Source of the DNA: a bacterium | GTDB taxonomy: Bacteria; Patescibacteriota; Gracilibacteria; UBA1369; GCA-2718715 | Reading direction: 5' to 3' | Length of the DNA: 64,000 nt | NCBI GenBank assembly: GCA_018662325.1 | Contig: JABJGM010000012.1 | Location: 1 to 64,000 of the forward strand | Shown: positions 18,379 through 28,000 of the stretch, piece after piece | Layout: each line of letters starts with the position of its first letter | Position numbering within the stretch: the stretch's first letter is position 1 | Notes under the pieces: model-generated | Databases searched by the model: none | What the model was told of the DNA's origin: nothing | The model's input: only the letters and a program-made list of their open reading frames with translations | Made by a program: the position numbers and the translations under genes

Positions 18379-19848
18379 TTATCTTGATCTTCTTCTATCT
18401 CTTCCGCCTGAGCCTCTTCTATCTCTTCCGCCTGAGTTTCTCCCGCCGCCTGAACCTCTTTCAGAGCTTCTTCTTCGTGAACCTCCACCAGATCTTCCTC
18501 CTCTTCTATATCCACCTCTACCACGTGAACTTTTTTTATTTCTGTTGATCGGTAAAAATTCTGTGTGTGATACTTCTTGATAAGCTTTTTGGATAAGTTT
18601 TAAAAGTAGCTCTTCGTGGTCAAATTCTTTTAATAACTCGTTTTTTAAATCTTCATAGAATCTAGATTTAGCTTGCATTTTATCAAGTTCTTCTTTGATT
18701 TTATTAAAGTAAAATTTCTTTAAATCATCTGCTTCAGGTGGTTTTATAACATCGAATTCAATTTGATTTATTTTTGAAATTTGTTTGTATTGACTGTACT
18801 CTTCACAACTTACAAGTGTAATTGCAGTACCAGTTTTTCCAGCTCTACCTGTACGACCAACTCTATGAACATAGCTTTCTGCGTTTTCAGGAAGGTGATA
18901 GTTAACTACGTAGTTTAGGTCTTGAACATCAATACCTCTAGCTGCTACATCAGTTGCAATTAGAATGTTTATTTTTTGATTTTTGAATTTGTCTAAAACT
19001 TTTTCTCTTCTATTTTGTGGTATATCTCCGTGGATACAATCTGCTTTATAGTTTCTTTTTACTAAGTTTTCTTTAAGTCTTTCAACTTCAACTTTAGTTC
19101 TACAAAAAACGATTCCATAGAAAAACTTGGCTTGCTCAATGATAAAACAAAGCGCATCTAGTTTTTGATGTTCTTGTACTTCAAGAGACTTTTGTTCTGA
19201 AAGTGAAGTTACTTTTTTATCTTGTTTTACTTCAATAAATTCGTGTTTTGGAACGTATTTTTGAATTAGACTTTGAATTTTTCTTGGAATTGTTGCTGAA
19301 AATAAAAATCTTGTACAGTTATCTGGAACGTACTCTAAAATTTTATTAATTTCATCTAAGAATCCCATATTCATCATTTCGTCAGCTTCATCAAAAACAA
19401 TATGCTTAAGGTTGTCTAATTTTAGATTTTTCTTTTTTAGATGATCTATTATTCTTCCTGGAGTTCCAACTATAATTTGGTCACCCATTTTAAGACTCTT
19501 GTTTTGTTTTTCATAACTTTGACCACCATAAATAGGTGATACAAAGACTTTCATTTCTCCTTTAAGACTTTTTAGTTCTTCACATACTTGTGAGGCTAAT
19601 TCTCTTGTTGGACATAAAATTAAAGCTTGAACTTTTTTTAGTTGTTCATCTGTTTTATTTAATATTGGAAGTCCAAAAGCAGCTGTTTTACCAGTTCCAG
19701 TTTGAGCTTTTCCGACAATATTAATATTGTTTTCAAGAGCAAGATTTAATGTTTCCTCTTGAATTTCTGTTGGAGATTCAAATCCTTTTTTAGCTATTGC
19801 AGCTTGTATTTCAGGCTTTAAATTATACTCCATAAATTTTTTTGACAT
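18379..19848 (-). CDS. DEAD-box ATP-dependent RNA helicase with RGG/RS-rich tail
   Basis: AQTGTGKT, PTRELA, DEAD, SAT, HRVGRTGRAG motifs; Gly/Arg/Ser tail. Confidence 0.96.
   Translation of the reverse strand: MSKKFMEYNLKPEIQAAIAKKGFESPTEIQEETLNLALENNINIVGKAQTGTGKTAAFGLPILNKTDEQLKKVQALILCPTRELASQVCEELKSLKGEMKVFVSPIYGGQSYEKQNKSLKMGDQIIVGTPGRIIDHLKKKNLKLDNLKHIVFDEADEMMNMGFLDEINKILEYVPDNCTRFLFSATIPRKIQSLIQKYVPKHEFIEVKQDKKVTSLSEQKSLEVQEHQKLDALCFIIEQAKFFYGIVFCRTKVEVERLKENLVKRNYKADCIHGDIPQNRREKVLDKFKNQKINILIATDVAARGIDVQDLNYVVNYHLPENAESYVHRVGRTGRAGKTGTAITLVSCEEYSQYKQISKINQIEFDVIKPPEADDLKKFYFNKIKEELDKMQAKSRFYEDLKNELLKEFDHEELLLKLIQKAYQEVSHTEFLPINRNKKSSRGRGGYRRGGRSGGGSRRRSSERGSGGGRNSGGRDRRGSGGRDRRRSR
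18391..18436 (-). repeat. two tandem 22-bp units at 24-bp period (coding, helicase tail)
   Basis: tcttctatctcttccgcctgag at 18391 and 18415. Confidence 0.85.
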
Positions 19849-19935
19849 AAGGTAGGTTATAAAATACCGTTAAAGGTATCTTCTACCTTCAATAATGTGC
19901 ATCAAAACTACTGTATTTTTTGTTTTTTGTCAAAT

Positions 19936-21495
19936 CTATAATTCAAAAACGTTTCCGATTTTAATTGGAATGCTTGAAATCTCTGGACAGTCAGCGAAAG
20001 TTTCGAAATTTCCTCTTCTTAGATCATATAAAAAGTCATAAAGATTATAATATGTATGTGCAATTATATCTTTATTTAATTCATTTTGAGTATTGAATTC
20101 AATTTTTTCTCCTCTATATGACATACTTGCAATTCTTACAATACCTGCTGCCGATCCTGTTAAAAAAGCACCTTGGAAGTTATGCATATCCTCCCAGATA
20201 ATGTGATTTAATTCTTGAACAATTATTCCCATTTTATAAGCCATTTTTAGAACTGTATCTCTTGTAAATCCTGGGAGAATAGTACCTCTATTTAGTGAAG
20301 GTGTTGTTAAAGTAAGATTATTGCCTGGATTAGAAATGAAGAATATATTTCCAGCTGCATCTTCTTCTAAAACTTCAATTATTTGGTTAGTAATTGGATC
20401 AATGCTTTCTCCGAAATAATAAACATCGTTAAATTTTGTATTTGGATAATCACTTATCAAGCCTTGTTTGGCCATCATTTTATGAGTAAATGTTGGTCCA
20501 TAATTAGACGAAACTTTTTGATCACCCATTCCATGCTTAAAACTCCTTCTTGTATTTGGTAGTGCTACTAAGTCAATTACGCTTTCTCTATTTGCGAAAT
20601 AGTCCCCAAAAGGGAATGCTTGAACCGAAAATAAATATTCTGAAGCTGGAGCAACTCCCGTTCCACCATTGATTCCTTGAATATGTGGTCTTACATACAT
20701 TTTTGAATTTGATCCAGGACTAGGTAGATAGTTTTTATTTGCTATTAAAGCATGTTTTATACTTTCAAAGAACTGTTCTTCTGAAATAGGTGGCATACCA
20801 ATCGAAATACAAGTACTTTGTAGTCTCCTTGCATTATCATATGGCCTAGAAACTACAATATCTCCATTTTCAGCTATCATTGCAGCTAGTCCTTCAAATC
20901 CACTCTGAGCATATTGGTTGCATGAGTTTAAACTTGGCATTAAGTGCATTCCATCTGGATATATTTTTGATGGACTCCATTGCCATACATCATCTATTTG
21001 CTTACAAATAGATATAACCTGCGAGCTTGTAGTTAAATTTGTAAATTTAGCTTGGTTTATTTCATCTTGTGTTAAAACTTCAGGTTTTTTAGTAATTATA
21101 GAGAAGTTTTCGCTTGGAAATTTAGTAAATCTGTAGATTTCAAATCTATCTCCGTTTATTTTAATTGGTTGAAAAGCTCTGTGAATTGAGTCTAAACAAT
21201 ATGTTCCATAAGGATTTTCATCTTGGAATCCCGTGATGTTAATTCCATAAATTTGTAATTCTTGTGCACTAATTTGCTTTAAATAAGTTTCCGGAGAGCA
21301 AGTATAAAACTCTTGAATTTCGCCATTAAGTAATTTTGTTATTAATTTTTCTTGAATAAAAATTTCTGATTGAACTCTGTCTTGATCTTTAAGCTGTGGG
21401 ATTAATGATTTTAATTCTTTGAAACTAGGAAAGTCATAATTTCCTTCCGTAAAGCTTACGTTTCCAATAGGTTGAATTTTTTTGATAAATGTCAT
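19936..21495 (-). CDS. class IV (branched-chain-type) aminotransferase with long N-terminal extension
   Basis: SGFEGLAAMIAENGDIVVSRPYDNARRLQST, YVRPHIQG, GDQKVSSNYGPT (PLP Lys), GITRDTVL-like LPGFTRDTVL. Confidence 0.82.
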   Translation of the reverse strand: MTFIKKIQPIGNVSFTEGNYDFPSFKELKSLIPQLKDQDRVQSEIFIQEKLITKLLNGEIQEFYTCSPETYLKQISAQELQIYGINITGFQDENPYGTYCLDSIHRAFQPIKINGDRFEIYRFTKFPSENFSIITKKPEVLTQDEINQAKFTNLTTSSQVISICKQIDDVWQWSPSKIYPDGMHLMPSLNSCNQYAQSGFEGLAAMIAENGDIVVSRPYDNARRLQSTCISIGMPPISEEQFFESIKHALIANKNYLPSPGSNSKMYVRPHIQGINGGTGVAPASEYLFSVQAFPFGDYFANRESVIDLVALPNTRRSFKHGMGDQKVSSNYGPTFTHKMMAKQGLISDYPNTKFNDVYYFGESIDPITNQIIEVLEEDAAGNIFFISNPGNNLTLTTPSLNRGTILPGFTRDTVLKMAYKMGIIVQELNHIIWEDMHNFQGAFLTGSAAGIVRIASMSYRGEKIEFNTQNELNKDIIAHTYYNLYDFLYDLRRGNFETFADCPEISSIPIKIGNVFEL

Positions 21496-21652
21496 AACAA
21501 TTATTTTTATAGGATCTTAAAATACAATACTGAGTTTTGTATAGCAAATACATCACGTAAATACGCTTGACTGATAGTTTTTACTAAGTTTAATAAATGA
21601 GATTTTGAATCCTTGGAATTATAGATGGAAAAATCTATTTTAAGGATAAAAA

Positions 21653-22312
21653 TTAACCTTTCAGGTTTTTATTTTTCCATTTATGAATATTAGAATGGTG
21701 TCCACTTAAGAGAACATCCGGAACTTTTAATCCTTGGAAATTCTCAGGTTTTGTATAGACTGGATGCTTTTTCTTTCCATCTAAATTTTCTCCAAAGGAT
21801 TCCTTTTGATGAGATTCTTGATTTCCTAAAACTCCAGGTATCAATCTTGTTACTCCTTCTATTATACAAAGACTTGGTAGCTCACCACCGCATAAGATAA
21901 AGTCACCAAGCGAAATCTCTTCATCCACACATAAATCAATAGCTCTTTGGTCTAAACCCTCGTAGCGGCCACATAATAAGGTTATATTAGCTTTTTTTGA
22001 TAATTCCAATAGTTTCCCTTGATTTAAAGTTTTTCCTCTAGGAGAGGCGAATATAACGTAAGTATTTGGATTTTCTTTTTTAATTTCTTGAATACAATCA
22101 AAAATAGGTTGAGGACTTAATACCATTCCAGCTCCACCTCCATAAGGTGTGTCATCAACTTTTCCATGTTTATTTAAACTATACTTTCTAAAATTAACTA
22201 AATTATACTCAACTAGATCTTTTTCTTGAGCAATCTTTAAAATTGAAGAATCCAAGTAGTTTTGAATACTTTGAGGAAATAGTGTTAAGATATTAAAAAT
22301 AATTTTCGACAT
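21653..22312 (-). CDS. trmD: tRNA (guanine-N1)-methyltransferase
   Basis: DDTPYGGGAGMVL, LLCGRYEGLDQR, GDFILCGGE motifs. Confidence 0.97.
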   Translation of the reverse strand: MSKIIFNILTLFPQSIQNYLDSSILKIAQEKDLVEYNLVNFRKYSLNKHGKVDDTPYGGGAGMVLSPQPIFDCIQEIKKENPNTYVIFASPRGKTLNQGKLLELSKKANITLLCGRYEGLDQRAIDLCVDEEISLGDFILCGGELPSLCIIEGVTRLIPGVLGNQESHQKESFGENLDGKKKHPVYTKPENFQGLKVPDVLLSGHHSNIHKWKNKNLKG

Positions 22313-22413
22313 ATTTTTTTTATGATTATAATCAGTCTTTTGTTAATTGGCAAATTTGTTTAGATCTTTAGGTTATTTTCTTAATTTAAAACTATAGAAA
22401 TATTTAATCCAAT

Positions 22414-22447
22414 AAAAAAAAATCCAGTACATAAGTATTGGATTTTT
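22414..22447 (-). terminator. terminator after rpsI
   Basis: aaaaaaaatccagtacataagtattggattttt hairpin. Confidence 0.75.
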
Positions 22448-22470
22448 GATTTTTCTTGTATAAGTATTTC

Positions 22471-22896
22471 TTAACGTTTCGAGAATTGAGATGCTCTTCT
22501 TGCTCTTTTTAAACCTGGTTTCTTTCTTTCTTTAATTCTTGAATCTCTTGATAGGAATCCAACTTTTTTAAGTGAACCTCTATTAGTTTCATCAAGTACA
22601 GTTAAAGATTTAGCAATACCAAGTCTCATAGCTTCCGCTTGAGCATTGTGACCACCACCGATTACTTTAATAGTAATAGTATAATCTTTTACATTTAGAA
22701 GACTAAGTGGAGATTTAATTTTTTGAACTTGTTCTGAATAATCAGACCATTCAGTAATATCTACTCCATTTACAGTGATTTTGTTTTCTCCTTTAGGATA
22801 AAATCTTACTTTAGCAATTGCAGTTTTTCTTTTACCACATGCGTAGAAATAATTTCCTTTTGGAGTTTCGATTTTTTTATTTTCTGTAGCTGCCAT
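22471..22896 (-). CDS. rpsI: 30S ribosomal protein S9
   Basis: YACGKRKTAIAKVRFYPKG...RRASQFSKR. Confidence 0.97.
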   Translation of the reverse strand: MAATENKKIETPKGNYFYACGKRKTAIAKVRFYPKGENKITVNGVDITEWSDYSEQVQKIKSPLSLLNVKDYTITIKVIGGGHNAQAEAMRLGIAKSLTVLDETNRGSLKKVGFLSRDSRIKERKKPGLKRARRASQFSKR

Positions 22897-23324
22897 TAGA
22901 TTTCTAGGTTAGTAGGTTGTTGTGCTTCATGGTCGTGTTGGTCTGAAGCAAATATTTTAAGTTTAGATAAAATTGGTTTTCTTAATTTATTTCTAGGAAT
23001 CATTCCTTTAATAGATTCGAAAACGATTTTTTCTGGGTTTTTTATTCTTAAAGTTTCAGCTGATTCTGATTTAAGACCTCCTGGGAATTTAGAGTGACGA
23101 TAATACATTTTATCTTTTTCTTTTGTTCCAGTTAATTTTAAATCCTTTGCATTGATGATGACAACATAGTCACCATTATCATGATTTGGACTAAAACTTG
23201 GTTTATTTTTTCCTCTTAAGATATCAGCAATTTTAGTAGAAAATCTACCTAGTACTTGATCTTTAGCATCAAATACGTACCATTTTCTTTCTATCTTTTG
23301 AGTATCTACAAATACTGTTTTCAT
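22896..23324 (-). CDS. rplM: 50S ribosomal protein L13
   Basis: KWYVFDAKDQVLGRFSTKIADILRGKNK. Confidence 0.96.
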   Translation of the reverse strand: MKTVFVDTQKIERKWYVFDAKDQVLGRFSTKIADILRGKNKPSFSPNHDNGDYVVIINAKDLKLTGTKEKDKMYYRHSKFPGGLKSESAETLRIKNPEKIVFESIKGMIPRNKLRKPILSKLKIFASDQHDHEAQQPTNLEI

Positions 23325-23328
23325 GGTT

Positions 23329-23682
23329 TTAATAATTTAATTGAATTTGAACATACTTAGCTCCGTCTCCAACTCTGTGTCCTAATTTGTGAATTTTAGT
23401 AAAACCAGAATTATTTTGGAATTTAGCTTTCATTTCTAAAATGATTTTTTTAGAAACATCTTTTTTCGTAATATATTTTCCAAGTAGTCTAATTGCTTCT
23501 CTATCATTTTTGTTTTTAATAGATGTAACTAATTGGTTTACGATTGGACTAATTGTCTTAGCTTTAGACTCAGTTGTTTTAATAGTTTCGTGTTCGAAAA
23601 GTGCTGTAATTAAATTTCTGTATAAAGCTTTTAAGTGACTTTTTGAAGTTCTTAAACCGGTCTTATTCTTTTGGTGTCTCAT
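23329..23682 (-). CDS. rplQ: 50S ribosomal protein L17
   Basis: MRHQKNKTGLRTSKSHLKALYRNL. Confidence 0.96.
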   Translation of the reverse strand: MRHQKNKTGLRTSKSHLKALYRNLITALFEHETIKTTESKAKTISPIVNQLVTSIKNKNDREAIRLLGKYITKKDVSKKIILEMKAKFQNNSGFTKIHKLGHRVGDGAKYVQIQLNY

Positions 23683-23719
23683 TTTTTAAGATTTATTTGT
23701 TTTACTTTTAGCATAAATT

Positions 23720-24694
23720 TTACTCGTCTGCAAGTGAAAGTCCTCGACCTGCTAATGCGTCTTTAACTTCATTTAGAGCTTTCTTACCAAAACCTCTTAA
23801 ATTTGATAATTTTGCTTCAGAACATTTAACTAATTGTTCAATTGATCCTATGTCTCCATTAATACAAGCATTCAGTGTTCTTGGTGATAAACCTAAGATT
23901 TCAATTGGTGTATAGGTTTCTTTAGCTGGTGCTTCTACTACTTGAGCTTGTTGTTTTGATGAAATACTATCAACATTACTTAAGAAATCAGACTCAACTG
24001 CTATTTTTTCTTCATTAAATAATGAAAAATAAGATGTTAATAGATTAGATGCAAAACGCATACTTTCTGTTGGTGTAATAGAACCATTTGTTTGGATTTC
24101 TAGAGTAAGTTTATCAAGATTTGTCATTTGACCTACACGAGTATTTTCTTGGTGAAATCTTACTTTTTTAACTGGTGAATAAAATGCATCAGTCCAGATC
24201 CAGTCAACTATGTTTTCTTTAGCTTGTCTTTCTTTTGATGTAATATATCCTACGTTTTTTTCAATTCTGATAGTAATTTCTAAATCAGTTTTGTCTTCTA
24301 AAGTAGTTATTACTAAGTCCGGATTTAAAATTTCAACATTCGAGTCTTTTTCAATCATGCTTGCTGTAACATCACCTTTTTTACTAGATTTAAGAGTTAA
24401 ATCTGCTTGTGTTACGTTACTTAACTTCACATTAAGCTGTTTAAGATTAAGTAGCATTTGAAGCACGCTATCTGAAGCACCTTCAATTGTTGAATATTCG
24501 TAGTTTTTACCCTTTACTTTAATTCCAGTTACTGCTGTTCCAGGAACTGATGAAAGTAAAACTCTTCGCATGGCATTTCCAAGTGTAGTTCCGTATCCAG
24601 ATGGAAGGGGACTTATTGTGAAAATTGTTGTGTTTTGGTCTGATTCTTCGATTTTTATTGAAGGCAAACCAATTTCTTCTTGAATTAAATGCAT
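23720..24694 (-). CDS. rpoA: RNA polymerase alpha subunit
   Basis: PSGYGTTLGNAMRRVLLSSVPGTAVT; alpha-CTD. Confidence 0.98.
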   Translation of the reverse strand: MHLIQEEIGLPSIKIEESDQNTTIFTISPLPSGYGTTLGNAMRRVLLSSVPGTAVTGIKVKGKNYEYSTIEGASDSVLQMLLNLKQLNVKLSNVTQADLTLKSSKKGDVTASMIEKDSNVEILNPDLVITTLEDKTDLEITIRIEKNVGYITSKERQAKENIVDWIWTDAFYSPVKKVRFHQENTRVGQMTNLDKLTLEIQTNGSITPTESMRFASNLLTSYFSLFNEEKIAVESDFLSNVDSISSKQQAQVVEAPAKETYTPIEILGLSPRTLNACINGDIGSIEQLVKCSEAKLSNLRGFGKKALNEVKDALAGRGLSLADE

Positions 24695-24712
24695 AGCAAT
24701 TAAAATTATTTT

Positions 24713-25330
24713 TTATTTAGAGTAGAATTCAACGATAGCTTGAGAGTTAATCATAACTTCAACATCGTCTTTGTCAGGTAATGCAATTACCTTTATTGTT
24801 AGTTTACCATAATCAACCTCTAACCATTTAGGATGATTAGCTTTTTTAGTTGCCTTAACTTCTTCAAAGAGTTTTGATTTAGTTAATTTATCTCTAACTT
24901 GAATTGTATCACCAATTTTAACTTCAATTGATGGCACATCAACTCTTCTTCCATTATATAGCATAATTCCATGGCTAGACATTTGTCTTGCCTGTCTTCT
25001 TGTTTCAGCTAAACCTGATCTAAAGATAACGTTGTCTAATCTTCTTTCTAATAATTTAAGAAGTTCTTGACCTGTTATTCCAGCAGTTTTTTCAGCTTTC
25101 TTATAATATTTTCTAAATTTCTTTTCTGTTAAACCAAACATAAATCTTGCTTTTTGTTTTTCTTGCAATTGTTTGGCATACTCAGACATAGATCTGAATG
25201 AAGATCTACCGTGTTGTCCTGGTGCGTATTTTCTTTTGTTAAAAGCGTTTTGTTTACTTTTTCCGTTAGAGAAAATCATTGCTCCATAACGTCGGGCTTT
25301 TCTTACGATTGGTCCTCTATATGTTGACAT
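24713..25330 (-). CDS. rpsD: 30S ribosomal protein S4
   Basis: RRLDNVIFRSGLAETRRQARQMSSHG. Confidence 0.97.
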   Translation of the reverse strand: MSTYRGPIVRKARRYGAMIFSNGKSKQNAFNKRKYAPGQHGRSSFRSMSEYAKQLQEKQKARFMFGLTEKKFRKYYKKAEKTAGITGQELLKLLERRLDNVIFRSGLAETRRQARQMSSHGIMLYNGRRVDVPSIEVKIGDTIQVRDKLTKSKLFEEVKATKKANHPKWLEVDYGKLTIKVIALPDKDDVEVMINSQAIVEFYSK

Positions 25331-25341
25331 ATGATTGTTTA

Positions 25342-25731
25342 TTAATTTCTTCTTGGTTTTTTGGCTCTTGCACCGTTATGGGCAATTGGAGTAATATCAG
25401 TTATACTTAATACTTGAACTCCAGCGGCTTGTAGACCTCTAACCGATTGTTCTCTTGACGGTCCAACACCTTTAACGTATACATCTACTTTTTCAAGTCC
25501 ATGTATTTTTGCTTTTTCAGCTGCATTTTCAGCAGCTATTTGTCCTGCGTAAGGAGTAGATTTTCTAGATCCTTTGAATCCATTAGATCCCGCAGAGCTC
25601 CAGGCTACAGTGTTTCCTTCTAGGTCTGTAATTGTTACTAAAGTATTATTGAATGAACTTTGAACATAAACTTTCCCGTGAGGCACACTTTTTTTAACCT
25701 TTTTGGTAGATTTTTGACTGTATTTTACCAT
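25342..25731 (-). CDS. rpsK: 30S ribosomal protein S11
   Basis: SFNNTLVTITDLEGN...GARAKKPRRN. Confidence 0.97.
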   Translation of the reverse strand: MVKYSQKSTKKVKKSVPHGKVYVQSSFNNTLVTITDLEGNTVAWSSAGSNGFKGSRKSTPYAGQIAAENAAEKAKIHGLEKVDVYVKGVGPSREQSVRGLQAAGVQVLSITDITPIAHNGARAKKPRRN

Positions 25732-25745
25732 ATTAAAAAAAATTA

Positions 25746-26120
25746 TTATTTAGTTACTTTCTTTTTGTTTGCAACTGTTCTTTTCTTACCTTTTCTTGTT
25801 CTTGCATTTGTTTTGGTGAGTTGACCTCTCACAGGAAGTCCTTTTGAATGTCTTATTCCTACGTAACAATTAATTTCTTGTTTACGTTTGATGTTCATTG
25901 CTACTTCACGTCTCAGATCACCTTCTAAAACGTAACTTTTCATTTCAGCACGAATCGCGTTTAACTCATCTTCTGTAATATCTTTCAGCTTTTTAGCTGT
26001 GTCGATTTTCAATTTCATGCAGATAGCTTCTGCTGAAGTTCGACCAATACCAGTGATATAGGTTAATGCAATAGGTACTCTTTTTTCTTTAGGGAGATTA
26101 ATCCCAGCAATTCTTGCCAT
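25746..26120 (-). CDS. rpsM: 30S ribosomal protein S13
   Basis: [26 protein letters not shown]. Confidence 0.97.
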   Translation of the reverse strand: MARIAGINLPKEKRVPIALTYITGIGRTSAEAICMKLKIDTAKKLKDITEDELNAIRAEMKSYVLEGDLRREVAMNIKRKQEINCYVGIRHSKGLPVRGQLTKTNARTRKGKKRTVANKKKVTK

Positions 26121-26138
26121 TTTTTATATATTAAATTT

Positions 26139-26255
26139 TTATCCTTGTCTTTGTTTGTGTTTTTTTGAAACTTTGCAGATAATTCTAACTACACCTTTTC
26201 TTCTTATGACTTTGCAGTCTTTACACATTTTTTTTACGGAAGATCGTACTTTCAT
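26139..26255 (-). CDS. rpmJ: 50S ribosomal protein L36
   Basis: Hand translation [38 protein letters not shown]; absent from ORF track because of size. Confidence 0.95.
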   Translation of the reverse strand: MKVRSSVKKMCKDCKVIRRKGVVRIICKVSKKHKQRQG

Positions 26256-26264
26256 GGTTTTTAT

Positions 26265-26486
26265 TTATTCATATCTATAGGTGATTCGACCTTTATTAAG
26301 GTCATATGGAGATAGTTCAACCTTGACTTTGTCGCCTTGCAAAATTCGAATATTATTTATTCTAATTTTACCAGAGATTGAAGCTCTTATCTCATGATCA
26401 TTAGTTTCAAGTTTTACTCTAAATTCACTGTTCGGCAGTGCTTCTAGTACTAGACCATCAACTTCGATTTTTTGTTCTTTGACCAT
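26265..26486 (-). CDS. infA: translation initiation factor IF-1
   Basis: [44 protein letters not shown]. Confidence 0.96.
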   Translation of the reverse strand: MVKEQKIEVDGLVLEALPNSEFRVKLETNDHEIRASISGKIRINNIRILQGDKVKVELSPYDLNKGRITYRYE

Positions 26487-26571
26487 AAATTAAATTAAGC
26501 GTCATGATACTACATTATCAAATAAAATATTGCAAGATTTTTTTTAATTTTTACTTGATTTTTTATTATTT

Positions 26572-27342
26572 TTAATTTTTCAAATGTACTTCAATATCTT
26601 CATCAGATCTTTTTGTAAGAATTTCACATCCATCTTTTTTTATTAGGATCATGTGTTCCCATTGGCACCCAATAGTTCCATCAATTGATACTATTGTCCA
26701 ATCATCATCTAGAGTTACCATTTGACCTGTATTAATCCCAATTATGGGCTCTACGCATATGATCATTCCTTCTTTTAATGTTGGTCCTGTGTTAGGCTTT
26801 CCAAAATTTAAAATTTGCGGTGGTTCCCATAGTGCGTTTCCAACTCCGTGTCCTGTTAAGTCTTTAAAAATTTTATACCCTTTTTCTCTAGTTATTTTTT
26901 CAATATAGTGCCCCAGATCTCCAACTTTAACTCCGTCCTTAATAAAATTTAATGCTTTGTATAAAATTTGTTGACAATTATCTATGAATTCTTGAGCTTC
27001 TGGATTTCCACCGACTATTTTTGAAAAGGCTGAATCACTAAAATATCCATTTAAAATCACTCCACAGTCTACTGTTATTTTATCACCATCTTGCAGGGGA
27101 GTGTCGTCAGGAATTCCATGAACAATTTCATCGTTTACGGCCTTACATATTGTATTTGGAAATCCATGATGTCCTTTGAAGGCTGGTTTACCACCTTTGG
27201 AAATAATATAATCATAGGCGATTTTATCCAATTGATTAGTTGTTACTCCTACTTTGATATTTTTTTCTACTAATTCAAGAGTTTCAACTAGGACTCTAGC
27301 CGAGGCTTTAATCCCATTAATCTCTTTTTGTGTTTTAATCAT
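26572..27342 (-). CDS. map: methionine aminopeptidase
   Basis: CKAVNDEIVHGIPDD, DCGVILNGYFSDSA, GHGVGNALWEPP. Confidence 0.97.
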   Translation of the reverse strand: MIKTQKEINGIKASARVLVETLELVEKNIKVGVTTNQLDKIAYDYIISKGGKPAFKGHHGFPNTICKAVNDEIVHGIPDDTPLQDGDKITVDCGVILNGYFSDSAFSKIVGGNPEAQEFIDNCQQILYKALNFIKDGVKVGDLGHYIEKITREKGYKIFKDLTGHGVGNALWEPPQILNFGKPNTGPTLKEGMIICVEPIIGINTGQMVTLDDDWTIVSIDGTIGCQWEHMILIKKDGCEILTKRSDEDIEVHLKN

Positions 27343-27896
27343 TATAGTTGTTTTATTAATTCTTCGTTTATGTTTTCTATACTTTGATCAGCATTGATTT
27401 CGATTACCTCGTAGTTTTCTTTTATTTTTTCTATTACCGGCAAAGTATCGTTATAGAAGATTGAAATTCTTTTTTCAATTGCTTCATGCGTATCATCAGC
27501 TCGATGTTCAATTTCAGCTCTTTTCAGTAATCTTTCGATTGATTTATCTTTACTTAGTTCAAAAATTACAGCTTTAAAATCTAATTGAGACTTTTTAACT
27601 ATTTCTTGAAATGTTTTTAATTGTTCTTGATTTCTAGGAAATCCATCAAAGATAATTTTTTGGTCTTTATTTTTTTCTATAAAGCTTTCAATTAATCTTT
27701 TAATATGATTACTTGAAACTAGGTTTCCTGAGTTAATTGTTTCTTTGATTTCAATTCCAAGAGATGATTCTTCTTTGGCAATTTTTCTAAGCTCAGCCCC
27801 TGTTTCAAAAATTTTGTAATCTAATTTTTCAGATAATAGTTTTGCTTGAGTTCCTTTCCCTGAACCTTGGACTCCAAATAATACTAGTAAATTCAT
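27342..27896 (-). CDS. adk: adenylate kinase
   Basis: VLFGVQGSGKGTQAKLL, IFDGFPRN, RADDT. Confidence 0.93.
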   Translation of the reverse strand: MNLLVLFGVQGSGKGTQAKLLSEKLDYKIFETGAELRKIAKEESSLGIEIKETINSGNLVSSNHIKRLIESFIEKNKDQKIIFDGFPRNQEQLKTFQEIVKKSQLDFKAVIFELSKDKSIERLLKRAEIEHRADDTHEAIEKRISIFYNDTLPVIEKIKENYEVIEINADQSIENINEELIKQL

Positions 27897-27953
27897 AATT
27901 ATAAATATTATACTTTAATATATAAATTCTATATATTTTTAATTTTTAAGCAA

Positions 27954-27984
27954 TAAAAAAAGCCAGACTGTAAAAGTCTGGCTT
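27954..27984 (-). terminator. terminator after secY
   Basis: aaaaaaagccagactgtaaaagtctggctt hairpin between secY and adk. Confidence 0.8.
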
Positions 27985-28000
27985 GGGTATATAAATTATC

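Noticed and set aside
18391-18436. Short tandem repeat considered as possible CRISPR
   Set aside because: Coding repeat in the helicase RGG tail, no unique spacers.
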